Shown: in pieces, positions 21,404 to 35,300 of the stretch
Numbering within the stretch: position 1 is the first letter of the stretch
How the letters are laid out: every line of letters starts with the position of its first letter
From: Paralithodes platypus
Lineage: Eukaryota; Arthropoda; Malacostraca; Decapoda; Lithodidae
Assembly (NCBI GenBank): GCA_032716605.1
Contig: CM064569.1
Coordinates: 9,254,826 to 9,318,825, forward strand
Length of the DNA: 64,000 nucleotides
Direction: 5' to 3'
Notes under the pieces: generated by a model
Databases searched by the model: none
The model's input: the letters and a program-made list of their open reading frames with translations, nothing else
Told to the model about the DNA's origin: nothing
Program-made: the position numbers and the translations under genes

Positions 21404-21586
21404 CTTGTGGCCACGTTCAGCGAGAGCCTCCGCTACGGGAACAAAGACGTTCATGTGACTCCTGGAGGACACAGGGAGGAGCATGAGAATGTTGTAGGAG
21501 GCTTCTGGAGGTGGCAGCTCTCCAGTGGCAGTCCAGGTCATCACCGATAACACTACTGCCACCACAATCAACACCAACACCTTCAT
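21404..21586 (-). CDS. UDP-glycosyltransferase first coding exon
   Basis: 61 codons in phase 0. Residues 1-22 (MKVLVLIVVAVVLSVMTWTA and two more) form a hydrophobic signal peptide. Residues 31-61 carry the N-terminal UGT pattern (YNILMLLPVSSRSHMNVF, LAERGHK) that begins the acceptor-binding half of animal UDP-glycosyltransferases. These are ER enzymes that add sugars to small lipophilic molecules. The exon ends exactly at a consensus splice donor (CAAG then GTGAGT, intron side 21398-21403). An in-frame ATG five codons upstream (21601) is a possible alternative start, and TATCCTCAG just before the chosen ATG could be a splice acceptor after a 5' UTR intron. Catalytic His and the UDP-sugar-binding signature would lie in later exons not found. 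It could be a detached exon or pseudogene. Confidence 0.7.
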
Positions 21587-21633
21587 CTGAGGATACCACA
21601 TTTCAGATTAATAATGATTTTCCCTCCTACCAA

Positions 21634-21634
<1 letters not shown>

Positions 21635-21709
<75 letters not shown>

Positions 21710-21714
21710 ATATA
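21635..21714. repeat. (TA)n microsatellite
   Basis: About 80 bp of TA repeats with one phase change; a shorter TA run follows at 21758-21780. It lies just upstream of the glycosyltransferase exon. Confidence 0.95.
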
Positions 21715-21797
21715 GTTTACTTAAAATCAAAATGGAATAAATTCTACCTTGTCATGATATATATACAGTATATATATATATTAAGGTAAAAAGACTG

Positions 21798-22260
21798 CCA
21801 GCCAATCAACGCGCTCCCTTTAACCTTCCCTATAAACCAGCTGAGTTTGACATTCTGGACTCTTGCTGTAAACATGCCACACCTTCCCGGTCGACCAATC
21901 AGAAGCCTCCGTTTTCGGAGCTGACAGCTACGTGTACAGCTTTACCTTTAAACTCGCTCTCGTTCATTCCACAGGCCGTTTCCTCTGGTTCCAATAGGTC
22001 AAATGCATCAGTGCCAGCCCTATACTCCCGTGAGCCACTAAAAGACATTCGCAACCAGCTTCCAGGAACTTATTATGGAGAGAAAATATTCGAGCCGCGC
22101 GGCCAAAGCAACGACTGGCCGAGCGGGCGGCTCAGCCAATCACAGCGCCGGAAAGCGGGAGGCGGGGCTATATCAAGGGGGGGGGGGAGAGAGCTGCTGA
22201 GTTCATTCACCTCTCGGACTCCACTGGGCTAACTTCTTGCAACCCACATTCTCTCCCTCG
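21798..22260 (+). promoter_or_regulatory. promoter-like CCAAT/TATA region, duplicated module
   Basis: GC-richer than its surroundings. Module 1 (21798-21865): GCCAATCA, then TATAAA at 21831, then CAGCTGAGTTTGACATTC and GGACTC. Module 2 (22133-22222): GCCAATCA, a GC box (GGAGGCGGGGC), TATATC at 22170, then GCTGAGTTCATTCA and CGGACTC. A third CCAATCA lies at 21894. The two modules share element order and spacing, consistent with an old duplication of a core promoter or LTR-type promoter pointing right. A G11 run (22177-22187) sits in module 2. Confidence 0.4.
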
Positions 22261-22271
22261 CTTGGGCACCC

Positions 22272-22499
22272 ATGGAAACTTGGATCCACTTGTTCCAGCC
22301 CACTCCTCCAGTTCCAGTAAAGTCCACCTCGGCCCCGGCATCACTCTCCCCTACAAGGCGGATACCCCTTCAGTATCCGGCCGCCTGTCGTCACATCGCT
22401 GGCTTGCACACCTACAGCCAAGCGATTCATGAGGGACGACAAATAGTAGATGGGAGCGAAGATTTCCAGTTGAGCTATTGGCCAGCTCTGAGGTGGTGA
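22272..22499 (+). CDS. small ORF downstream of promoter-like region
   Basis: 75 codons starting in a good initiation context (CACCCATGG) about 100 bp after the TATA-like box of module 2. The protein is rich in Pro, Ser and His with no domain I recognise. It could be the first exon of a gene, part of an LTR element, or chance. Confidence 0.25.
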   Translation: METWIHLFQPTPPVPVKSTSAPASLSPTRRIPLQYPAACRHIAGLHTYSQAIHEGRQIVDGSEDFQLSYWPALRW

Positions 22500-23176
22500 A
22501 GTTGTTCCAGTAGATACCTAAGACTGTCATATATTTTTAAAGGACCCATATTGGGCCCGAACCAGATTTCGAGAAAGAGAGAAAATGCTTGACAAACCCA
22601 GTGGTTCCAACCAATACAAATTTATGTGTTCTTATAGGACAAAATAAAGAGAAAGATATTAGAATTATGAAAAGATATAAAAGGATGATGTGTTAAGAGA
22701 ATACTAGTTATTCTTGACAGAGAAGGCTCCATGCCATTTAGCTATCAATAGTATAGGATCTTATAGAGCAACAAATAAACCTTAACATTAAAGTAAGAGG
22801 GGATGATTCATAAATAGATAAGCAACTATAGGGTTCAGGGGAATACAGAAGGGTTGCAGTTAGATCAGCTCTAGTTTGAGAAATAGATAAGGAGGACACT
22901 AGTCCGTAAGATAAACTATATCTTTTTGTTATAAAGGAAACATTGTCACTCATATTGTTTAAAAGAATGTTCCGTCGATTCCGTGGTAAGCGTTACGAGT
23001 ATTAAGTCAAGGATAACATTGTAATCATAAAATATATGTCTAGGATTAAGCGGTGAATATTGTTCATGTAGGCGTTATGAATTACTGATGATATCAAGCC
23101 ACTTGTTGAGATATATTATTGGAATAGGTGGTATACGTGGTATACGGATTTATTGGTAATAGGGTTAAGAGAATAT
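22500..23176. other. unassigned DNA left of the satellite
   Basis: AT-rich, no recognised repeats or genes. It meets the satellite abruptly at about 23177, with only ATAATATTATTTTG shared across the junction. Confidence 0.4.
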
Positions 23177-23236
23177 ATAATATTATTTTGATTAATCTCA
23201 CCACCACACCCCCAATGAAATTAATTAAAGTATATA

Positions 23237-23308
23237 TGATCCACCGGGATTCGAACCCGGGTTATCACACACATATTTTTGCCACCTTAACCATTACACC
23301 ACCCGGAC
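23237..23308 (-). tRNA. tRNA-like element, leftmost of 51 copies
   Basis: 72 nt. On the minus strand the A box TGGTGTAATGG (23291-23301) and B box GGTTCGAATCC (23247-23257) fit the Pol III consensus. The T arm is perfect (CCGGG/CCCGG around TTCGAAT), and the D-loop GGTTA is typical. The acceptor halves (GTCCGGG and TGGATCA) pair only partly and no good anticodon stem forms in GGCAAAAATATGTGTGTG. This is therefore a tRNA-derived promoter-like element or tRNA pseudogene, not a working tRNA. The T arm and 5' region resemble tRNA-Glu or tRNA-Gln most. Copies recur every 315 bp. Confidence 0.6.
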
Positions 23309-26300
23309 GGTTAAAGGTTTATGCACACGCCTACGACTTATTATCCATTCTCGAATACTGGATATTAATCTAATCATGTTCATATTCCCAACCGCACTAT
23401 GGTAGCCTACTGTTTAAGTGAGAGGAAAGAATATTCATGGGGCACAGATCATCTAGACCGGCCTCTCGAAGAAATATCCCTAAACCTACTAATAATATTA
23501 TTTTGATTAATCTCACCACCACACCCCCAATGAAGTTAATTAAAGTATATATGATCCACCGGGATTCGAACCCGGGTTATCACACACATATTTTTGCCAC
23601 CTTAACCATTACACCACCCGGACGGTTAAAGGTTTATGCACACGCCTACGACTTATTATCCATTCTCGAATACTGGATATTAATCTAATCATGTTCATAT
23701 TCCCAACCGCACTATGGTAGCCTACTGTTTAAGTGAGAGGAAAGAATATTCATGGGGCACAGATCATCTAGACCGGCCTCTCGAAGAAATATCCCTAAAC
23801 CTACTAATAATATTATTTTGATTAATCTCACCACCACACCCCCAATGAAATTAATTAAAGTATATATGATCCACCGGGATTCGAACCCGGGTTATCACAC
23901 ACATATTTTTGCCACCTTAACCATTACACCACCCGGACGGTTAAAGGTTTATGCACACGCCTACGACTTATTATCCATTCTCGAATACTGGATATTAATC
24001 TAATCATGTTCATATTCCCAACCGCACTATGGTAGCCTACTGTTTAAGTGAGAGGAAAGAATATTCATGGGGCACAGATCATCTAGACCGGCCTCTCGAA
24101 GAAATATCCCTAAACCTACTAATAATATTATTTTGATTAATCTCACCACCACACCCCCAATGAAATTAATTAAAGTATATATGATCCACCGGGATTCGAA
24201 CCCGGGTTATCACACACATATTTTTGCCACCTTAACCATTACACCACCCGGACGGTTAAAGGTTTATGCACACGCCTACGACTTATTATCCATTCTCGAA
24301 TACTGGATATTAATCTAATCATGTTCATATTCCCAACCGCACTATGGTAGCCTACTGTTTAAGTGAGAGGAAAGAATATTCATGGGGCACAGATCATCTA
24401 GACCGGCCTCTCGAAGAAATATCCCTAAACCTACTAATAATATTATTTTGATTAATCTCACCACCACACCCCCAATGAAATTAATTAAAGTATATATGAT
24501 CCACCGGGATTCGAACCCGGGTTATCACACACATATTTTTGCCACCTTAACCATTACACCACCCGGACGGTTAAAGGTTTATGCACACGCCTACGACTTA
24601 TTATCCATTCTCGAATACTGGATATTAATCTAATCATGTTCATATTCCCAACCGCACTATGGTAGCCTACTGTTTAAGTGAGAGGAAAGAATATTCATGG
24701 GGCACAGATCATCTAGACCGGCCTCTCAAAGAAATATCCCTAAACCTACTAATAATATTATTTTGATTAATCTCACCACCACACCCCCAATGAAATTAAT
24801 TAAAGTATATATGATCCACCGGGATTCGAACCCGGGTTATCACACACATATTTTTGCCACCTTAACCATTACACCACCCGGACGGTTAAAGGTTTATGCA
24901 CACGCCTACGACTTATTATCCATTCTCGAATACTGGATATTAATCTAATCATGTTCATATTCCCAACCGCACTATGGTAGCCTACTGTTTAAGTGAGAGG
25001 AAAGAATATTCATGGGGCACAGATCATCTAGACCGGCCTCTCGAAGAAATATCCCTAAACCTACTAATAATATTATTTTGATTAATCTCACCACCACACC
25101 CCCAATGAAATTAATTAAAGTATATATGATCCACCGGGATTCGAACCCGGGTTATCACACACATATTTTTGCCACCTTAACCATTACACCACCCGGACGG
25201 TTAAAGGTTTATGCACACGCCTACGACTTATTATCCATTCTCGAATACTGGATATTAATCTAATCATGTTCATATTCCCAACCGCACTATGGTAGCCTAC
25301 TGTTTAAGTGAGAGGAAAGAATATTCATGGGGCACAGATCATCTAGACCGGCCTCTCGAAGAAATATCCCTAAACCTACTAATAATATTATTTTGATTAA
25401 TCTCACCACCACACCCCCAATGAAATTAATTAAAGTATATATGATCCACCGGGATTCGAACCCGGGTTATCACACACATATTTTTGCCACCTTAACCATT
25501 ACACCACCCGGACGGTTAAAGGTTTATGCACACGCCTATGACTTATTATCCATTCTCGAATACTGGATATTAATCTAATCATGTTCATATTCCCAACCGC
25601 ACTATGGTAGCCTACTGTTTAAGTGAGAGGAAAGAATATTCATGGGGCACAGATCATCTAGACCGGCCTCTCGAAGAAATATCCCTAAACCTACTAATAA
25701 TATTATTTTGATTAATCTCACCACCACACCCCCAATGAAATTAATTAAAGTATATATGATCCACCGGGATTCGAACCCGGGTTATCACACACATATTTTT
25801 GCCACCTTAACCATTACACCACCCGGACGGTTAAAGGTTTATGCACACGCCTACGACTTATTATCCATTCTTGAATACTGGATATTAATCTAATCATGTT
25901 CATATTCCCAACCGCACTATGGTAGCCTACTGCTTAAGTGAGAGGATAGAATATTCATGGGGCACAGATCATCTAGACCGGCCTCTCGAAGAAATATCCC
26001 TAAACCTACTAATAATATTATTTTGATTAATCTCACCACCACACCCCCAATGAAATTAATTAAAGTATATATGATCCACTGGGATTCGAACCCGGGTTAT
26101 CACACACATATTTTTGCCACCTTAACCATTACACCACCCGGACGGTTAAAGGTTTATGCACACGCCTACGACTTATTATCCATTCTCGAATACTGGATAT
26201 TAATCTAATCATGTTCATATTCCCAACCGCACTATGGTAGCCTACTGTTTAAGTGAGAGGAAAGAATATTCATGGGCACAGATCATCTAGACCGGCCTCT

Positions 26301-29300
26301 CGAAGAAATATCCCTAAACCTACTAATAATATTATTTTGATTAATCTCACCACCACACCCCCAATGAAATTAATTAAAGTATATATGATCCACCAGGATT
26401 CGAACCCGGGTTATCACACACATATTTTTGCCACCTTAACCATTACACCACCCGGACGGTTAAAGGTTTGTGCACACGCCTACGACTTATTATCCATTCT
26501 CGAATACTGGATATTAATCTAATCATGTTCATATTCCCAACCGCACTATGGTAGCCTACTGTTTAAGTGAGAGGAAAGAATATTCATGGGGCACAGATCA
26601 TCTAGACCGGCCTCTCGAAGAAATATCCCTAAACCTACTAATAATATTATTTTGATTAATCTCACCACCACACCCCCAATGAAATTAATTAAAGTATATA
26701 TGATCCACCGGGATTCGAACCCGGGTTATCACACACATATTTTTGCCACCTTAACCATTACACCACCCGGACGGTTAAAGGTTTATGCACACGCCTACGA
26801 CTTATTATCCATTCTCGAATACTGGATATTAATCTAATCATGTTCATATTCCCAACCGCACTATGGTAGCCTACTGTTTAAGTGAGAGGAAAGAATATTC
26901 ATGGGGCACAGATCATCTAGACCGGCCTCTCGAAGAAATATCCCTAAACCTACTAATAATATTATTTTGATTAATCTCACCACCACACCCCCAATGAAAT
27001 TAATTAAAGTATATATGATCCACCGGGATTCGAACCCGGGTTATCACACACATATTTTTGCCACCTTAACCATTACACCACCCGGACGGTTAAAGGTTTA
27101 TGCACACGCCTACGACTTATTATCCATTCTCGAATACTGGATATTAATCTAATCATGTTCATATTCCCAACCACACTATGGTAGCCTACTGTTTAAGTGA
27201 GAGGAAAGAATATTCATGGGGCACAGATCATCTAGACCGGCCTCTCGAAGAAATATCCCTAAACCTACTAATAATATTATTTTTATTAATCTCACCACCA
27301 CACCCCCAATGAAATTAATTAAAGTATATATGATCCACCGGGATTCGAACCCGGGTTATCACACACATATTTTTGCCACCTTAACCATTACACCACCAGG
27401 ACGGTTAAAGGTTTATGCACACGCCTACGACTTATTATCCATTCTCGAATACTGGATATTAATCTAATCATGTTCATATTCCCAACCGCACTTTGGTAGC
27501 CTAATGTTTAAGTGAGAGGAAAGAATATTCATGGGGCACAGATCATATAGACCGGCCTCTCGAAGAAATATCCCTAAACCTACTAATAATATTATTTTTA
27601 TTAATCTCACCACCACACCCCCAATGAAATTAATTAAAGTATATATGATCCACCGGGATTCGAACCCGGGTTATCACACACATATTTTTGCCACCTAAAC
27701 CATTACACCACCCGGACGGTTAAAGGTTTATGCACACGTCTACGACTTATTATCCATTCTCGAATACTGGATATTAATCTAATCATGTTCATATTCCCAA
27801 CCGCACTATGGTAGCCTACTGTTTAAGTGAGAGGAAAGAATATTCATGGGTCACAGATCATATAGACCGGCCTCTCGAAGAAATATCCCTAAACCTACTA
27901 ATAATATTATTTTGATTAATCTCACCACCACACCCCCAATGAAATTAATTAAAGTATATATGATCCACCGGGATTCGAACCCGGGTTATCACACACATAT
28001 TTTTGCCACCTTAACCATTACACCACCCGGACGGTTAAAGGTTTATGCACACGCCTACGACTTATTATCCATTCTCGAATACTGGATATTAATCTAATCA
28101 TGTTCATATTCCCAACCGCACTATGGTAGCCTACTGTTTAAGTGAGAGGAAAGAATATTCATGGGGCACAGATCATCTAGACCGGCCTCTCGAAGAAATA
28201 TCCCTAAACCTACTAATAATATTATTTTGATTAATCTCACCACCACACCCCCAATGAAATTAATTAAAGTATATATGATCCACCGGGATTCGAACCCGGG
28301 TTATCACACACATATTTTTGCCACCTTAACCATTACACCACCCGGACGGTTAAAGGTTTATGCACACGCCTACGACTTATTATCCATTCTCGAATACTGG
28401 ATATTAATCTAATCATGTTCATATTCCCAACCGCACTATGGTAGCCTACTGTTTAAGTGAGAGGAAAGAATATTCATGGGGCACAGATCATCTAGACCGG
28501 CCTCTCGAAGAAATATCCCTAAACCTACTAATAATATTATTTTTATTAATCTCACCACCACACCCCCAATGAAATTAATTAAAGTATATATGATCCACCG
28601 GGATTCGAACCCGGGTTATCACACACATATTTTTGCCACCTTAACCATTACACCACCCGGACGGTTAAAGGTTTATGCACACGCCTACGACTTATTATCC
28701 ATTCTCGAATACTGGATATTAATCTAATCATGTTCATATTCCCAACCGCACTATGGTAGCCTACTGTTTAAGTGAGAGGAAAGAATATTCATGGGGCACA
28801 GATCATCTAGACCGGCCTCTCGAAGAAATATCCCTAAACCTACTAATAATATTATTTTGATTAATCTCACCACCACACCCCCAATGAAATTAATTAAAGT
28901 ATATATGATCCACCGGGATTCGAACCCGGGTATCACACACATATTTTTGCCACCTTAACCATTACACCACCCGGACGGTTAAAGGTTTATGCACACGCCT
29001 ACGACTTATTATCCATTCTCGAATACTGGATATTAATCTAATCATGTTCATATTCCCAACCGCACTATGGTAGCCTACTGTTTAAGTGAGAGGAAAGAAT
29101 ATGCATGGGGCACAGATCATCTAGACCGGCCTCTCGAAGAAATATCCCTAAACCTACTAATAATATTATTTTGATTAATCTCACCACCACACCCCCAATG
29201 AAATTAATTAAAGTATATATGATCCACCGGGATTCGAACCCGGGTTATCACACACATATTTTTGCCACCTTAACCATTACACCACCCGGACGGTTAAAGG

Positions 29301-32300
29301 TTTATGCACACGCCTACGACTTATTATCCATTCTCGAATACTGGATATTAATCTAATCATGTTCATATTCCCAACCGCACTATGGTAGCCTACTGTTTAA
29401 GTGAGAGGAAAGAATATTCATGGGGCACAGATCATCTAGACCGGCCTCTCGAAGAAATATCCCTAAACCTACTAATAATATTATTTGGATTAATCTCACC
29501 ACCACACCCCCAATGAAATTAATTAAAGTATATATGATCCACCGGGATTCGAACCCGGGTTATCACACACATATTTTTGCCACCTTAACCATTACACCAC
29601 CCGGACGGTTAAAGGTTTATGCACACGCCTACGACTTATTATCCATTCTCGAATACTGGATATTAATCTAATCATGTTCATATTCCCAACCGCACTATGG
29701 TAGCCTACTGTTTAAGTGAGAGGAAAGAATATTCATGGGGCACAGATCATCTAGACCGGCCTCTCGAAGAAATATCCCTAAACCTACTAATAATATTATT
29801 TTGATTAATCTCACCACCACACCCCCAATGAAATTAATTAAAGTATATATGATCCACCGGGATTCGAACCCGGGTTATCACACACATATTTTTGCCACCT
29901 TAACCATTACACCACCAGGACGGTTAAAGGTTTATGCACACGCCTACGACTTATTATCCATTCTCGAATACTGGATATTAATCTAATCATGTTCATATTC
30001 CCAACCGCACTATGGTAGCCTACTGTTTAAGTGAGAGGAAAGAATATTCATGGGGCACAGATCATCTAGACCGGCCTCTCGAAGAAATATCCCTAAACCT
30101 ACTAATAATATTATTTGATTAATCTCACCACCACACCCCCAATGAAATTAATTAAAGTATATATGATCCACCGGGATTCGAAACCCGGGTTATCACACAC
30201 ATATTTTTGCCACCTTAACCATTACACCACCAGGACGGTTAAAGGTTTATGCACACGCCTACGACTTATTATCCATTCTCGAATACTGGATATTAATCTA
30301 ATCATGTTCATATTCCCAACCGCACTATGGTAGCCTACTGTTTAAGTGAGAGGAAAGAATATTCATGGGGCACAGATCATCTAGACCGGCCTCTCGAAGA
30401 AATATCCCTAAACCTACTAATAATATTATTTTGATTAATCTCACCACCACACCCCCAATGAAATTAATTAAAGTATATATGATCCACCGGGATTCGAACC
30501 CGGGTTATCACACACATATTTTTGCCACCTTAACCATTACACCACCAGGACGGTTAAAGGTTTATGCACACGCCTACGACTTATTATCCATTCTCGAATA
30601 CTGGATATTAATCTAATCATGTTCATATTCCCAACCGCACTATGGTAGCCTACTGTTTAAGTGAGAGGAAAGAATATTCATGGGGCACAGATCATCTAGA
30701 CCGGCCTCTCGAAGAAATATCCCTAAACCTACTAATAATATTATTTTTATTAATCTCACCACCACACCCCCAATGAAATTAATTAAAGTATATATGATCC
30801 ACCGGGATTCGAACCCGGGTTATCACACACATATTTTTGCCACCTTAACCATTACACCACCAGGACGGTTAAAGGTTTATGCACACGCCTACGACTTATT
30901 ATCCATTCTCGAATACTGGATATTAATCTAATCATGTTCATATTCCCAACCGCACTATGGTAGCCTACTGTTTAAGTGAGAGGAAAGAATATTCATGGGG
31001 CACAGATCATCTAGACCGGCCTCTCGAAGAAATATCCCTAAACCTACTAATAATATTATTTTTATTAATCTCACCACCACACCCCCAATGAAATTAATTA
31101 AAGTATATATGATCCACCGGGATTCGAACCCGGGTTATCACACACATATTTTTGCCACCTTAACCATTACACCACCAGGACGGTTAAAGGTTTATGCACA
31201 CGCCTACGACTTATTATCCATTCTCGAATACTGGATATTAATCTAATCATGTTCATATTCCCAACCGCACTATGGTAGCCTACTGTTTAAGTGAGAGGAA
31301 AGAATATTCATGGGGCACAGATCATATAGACCGGCCTCTCGAAGAAATATCCCTAAACCTACTAATAATATTATTTTTATTAATCTCACCACCACACCCC
31401 CAATGAAATTAATTAAAGTATATATGATCCACCGGATTCGAACCCGGGTTATCACACACATATTTTTGCCACCTTAACCATTACACCACCAGGACGGTTA
31501 AAGGTTTATGCACACGCCTACGACTTATTATCCATTCTCGAATACTGGATATTAATCTAATCATGTTCATATTCCCAACCGCACTATGGTAGCCTACTGT
31601 TTAAGTGAGAGGAAAGAATATTCATGGGGCACAGATCATATAGACCGGCCTCTCGAAGAAATATCCCTAAACCTACTAATAATATTATTTTTATTAATCT
31701 CACCACCACACCCCCAATGAAATTAATTAAAGTATATATGATCCACCGGGATTCGAACCCGGGTTATCACACACATATTTTTGCCACCTTAACCATTACA
31801 CCACCAGGACGGTTAAAGGTTTATGCACACGCCTACGACTTATTATCCATTCTCGAATACTGGATATTAATCGAATCATGTTCATATTCCCAACCGCACT
31901 ATGGTAGCCTACTGTTTAAGTGAGAGGAAAGAATATTCATGGGGCACAGATCATATAGACCGGCCTCTCGAAGAAATATCCCTAAACCTACTAATAATAT
32001 TATTTTTATTAATCTCACCACCACACCCCCAATGAAATTAATTAAGTATATATGATCCACCGGGATTCGAACCCGGGTTATCACACACATATTTTTGCCA
32101 CCTTAACCATTACACCACCAGGACGGTTAAAGGTTTATGCACACGCCTACGACTTATTATCCATTCTCGAATACTGGATATTAATCTAATCATGTTCATA
32201 TTCCCAACCGCACTATGGTAGCCTACTGTTTAAGTGAGAGGAAAGAATATTCATGGGGCACAGATCATATAGACCGGCCTCTCGAAGAAATATCCCTAAA

Positions 32301-35300
32301 CCTACTAATAATATTATTTTTATTAATCTCACCACCACACCCCCAATGAAATTAATTTAAGTATATATGATCCACCGGGATTCGAACCCGGGTTATCACA
32401 CACATATTTTTGCCACCTAAACCATTACACCACCAGGACGGTTAAAGGTTTATGCACACGCCTACGACTTATTATCCATTCTCGAATACTGGATATTAAT
32501 CTATTCATGTTCATATTCCCAACCGCACTATGGTAGCCTACTGTTTAAGTGAGAGGAAAGAATTTTTCATGGGGCACAGATCATATAGACCGGCCTCTCG
32601 AAGAAATATCCCTAAACCTACTAATAATAGTATTTTTAATCTCACCACCACACCCCCCAATGAAATTAATTAAAGTATATATGATCCACCGGGATTCGAA
32701 CCCGGGTTATCACACACATATTTTTGCCACCTTAACCATTACACCACCAGGACGGTTAAAGGTTTATGCACACGCCTACGACTTATTATCCATTCTCGAA
32801 TACTGGATATTAATCTAATCATGTTCATATTCCCAACCGCACTATGGTAGCCTACTGTTTAAGTGAGAGGAAAGAATATTCATGGGGCACAGATCATATA
32901 GACCGGCCTCTCGAAGAAATATCCCTAAACCTACTAATAATATTATTTTTATTAATCTCACCACCACACCCCCAATGAAATTAATTAAAGTATATATGAT
33001 CCACCGGGATTCGAACCCGGGTTATCACACACATATTTTTGCCACCTTAACCATTACACCACCAGGACGGTTAAAGGTTTATGCACACGCCTACGACTTA
33101 TTATCCATTCTCGAATACTGGATATTAATCTAATCATGTTCATATTCCCAACCGCACTATGGTAGCCTACTGTTTAAGTGAGAGGAAAGAATATTCATGG
33201 GGCACAGATCATATAGACCGGCCTCTCGAAGAAATATCCCTAAACCTACTAATAATATTATTTTTATTAATCTCACCACCACACCCCCAATGAAATTAAT
33301 TAAAGTGTATTATGATCCACCGGGATTCGAACCCGGGTTATCACACACATATTTTTGCCACCTTAACCATTACACCACCAGGACGGTTAAAGGTTTATGC
33401 ACACGCCTACGACTTATTATCCATTCTCGAATACTGGATATTAATCTAATCATGTTCATATTCCCAACCGCACTATGGTAGCCTACTGTTTAAGTGAGAG
33501 GAAAGAATATTCATGGGGCACAGATCATATAGACCGGCCTCTCGAAGAAATATCCCTAAACCTACTAATAATATTATTTTTATTAATCTCACCACCACAC
33601 CCCCAATGAAATTAATTAAAGTATATATGATCCACCGGGATTCGAACCCGGGTTATCACACACATATTTTGCCACCTTAACCATTACACCACCAGGACGG
33701 TTAAAGGTTTATGCACACGCCTACGACTTATTATCCATTCTCGAATACTGGATATTAATCTAATCATGTTCATATTCCCAACCGCACTATGGTAGCCTAC
33801 TGTTTAAGTGAGAGGAAAGAATATTCATGGGGCACAGATCATATAGACCGGCCTCTCGAAAAAATATCCCTAAACCTACTAATAATATTATTTTTATTAA
33901 TCTCACCACCACACCCCCAATGAAATTAATTAAAGTATATATGATCCACCGGGATTCGAACCCGGGTTATCACACACATATTTTTGCCACCTTAACCATT
34001 ACACCACCAGGACGGTTAAAGGTTTATGCACACGCCTACGACTTATTATCCATTCTCGAATACTGGATATTAATCTAATCATGTTCATATTCCCAACCGC
34101 ACTATGGTAGCCTACTGTTTAAGTGAGAGGAAAGAATATTCATGGGGCACAGATCATATAGACCGGCCTCTCGAAAAAATATCAATAAACCTACTAATAA
34201 TATTATTTGTATTAATCTCACCACCACACCCCCAATGAAATTAATTAAAGTATATATGATCCACCGGGATTCGAACCCGGGTTATCACACACATATTTTT
34301 GCCACCTTAACCATTACACCACCAGGACGGATAAAGGTTTATGCACACGCCTACGACTTATTTATCCATTCTCGAATACTGGATATTAATCTAATCATGT
34401 TCATATTCCCAACCGCACTATGGTAGCCTACTGTTTAAGTGAGAGGAAAGAATATTCATGGGGCACAGATCATATAGACCGGCCTCTCGAAGAAATATCC
34501 CTAAACCTACTAATAATATTATTTTTATTAATCTCACCACCACACCCCCAATGAAATTAATTAAAGTATATATGATCCACCGGGATTCGAACCCGGGTTA
34601 TCACACACATATTTTTGCCACCTTAACCATTACACCACCAGGACGGTTAAAGGTTAATGCACACGCCTACGACTTATTATCCATTCTCGAATACTGGATA
34701 TTAATCTAATCATGTTCATATTCCCAACCGCACTATGGTAGCCTACTGTTTAAGTGAGAGGAAAGAATATTCATGGGGCACAGATCATATAGACCGGCCT
34801 CTCGAAGAAATATCCCTAAACCTACTAATAATATTATTTTTTTTTATCTCACCACCACACCCCCAATGAAATTAATTAAAGTATATAATTTATGATCCAC
34901 CGGGATTCGAACCCGGGTTATCACACACATATTTTTGCCACCTTAACCATTACACCACCAGGACGGTTAAAGGTTTATGCACACGCCTACGACATATTAT
35001 CCATTCTCGAATACTGGATATTAATCTAATCATGTTCATATTCCCAACCGCACTATGGTAGCCTACTGTTTAAGTGAGAGGAAAGAATATTCATGGGGCA
35101 CAGATCATATAGACCGGCCTCTCGAAGAAATATCCCTAAACCTACTAATAATATTATTTTTATTAATCTCACCACCACACCCCCAATGAAATTAATTAAA
35201 GTATATATGATCCACCGGGATTCGAACCCGGGTTATCACACACATATTTTTGCCACCTTAACCATTACACCACCAGGACGGTTAAAGGTTTATGCACACG

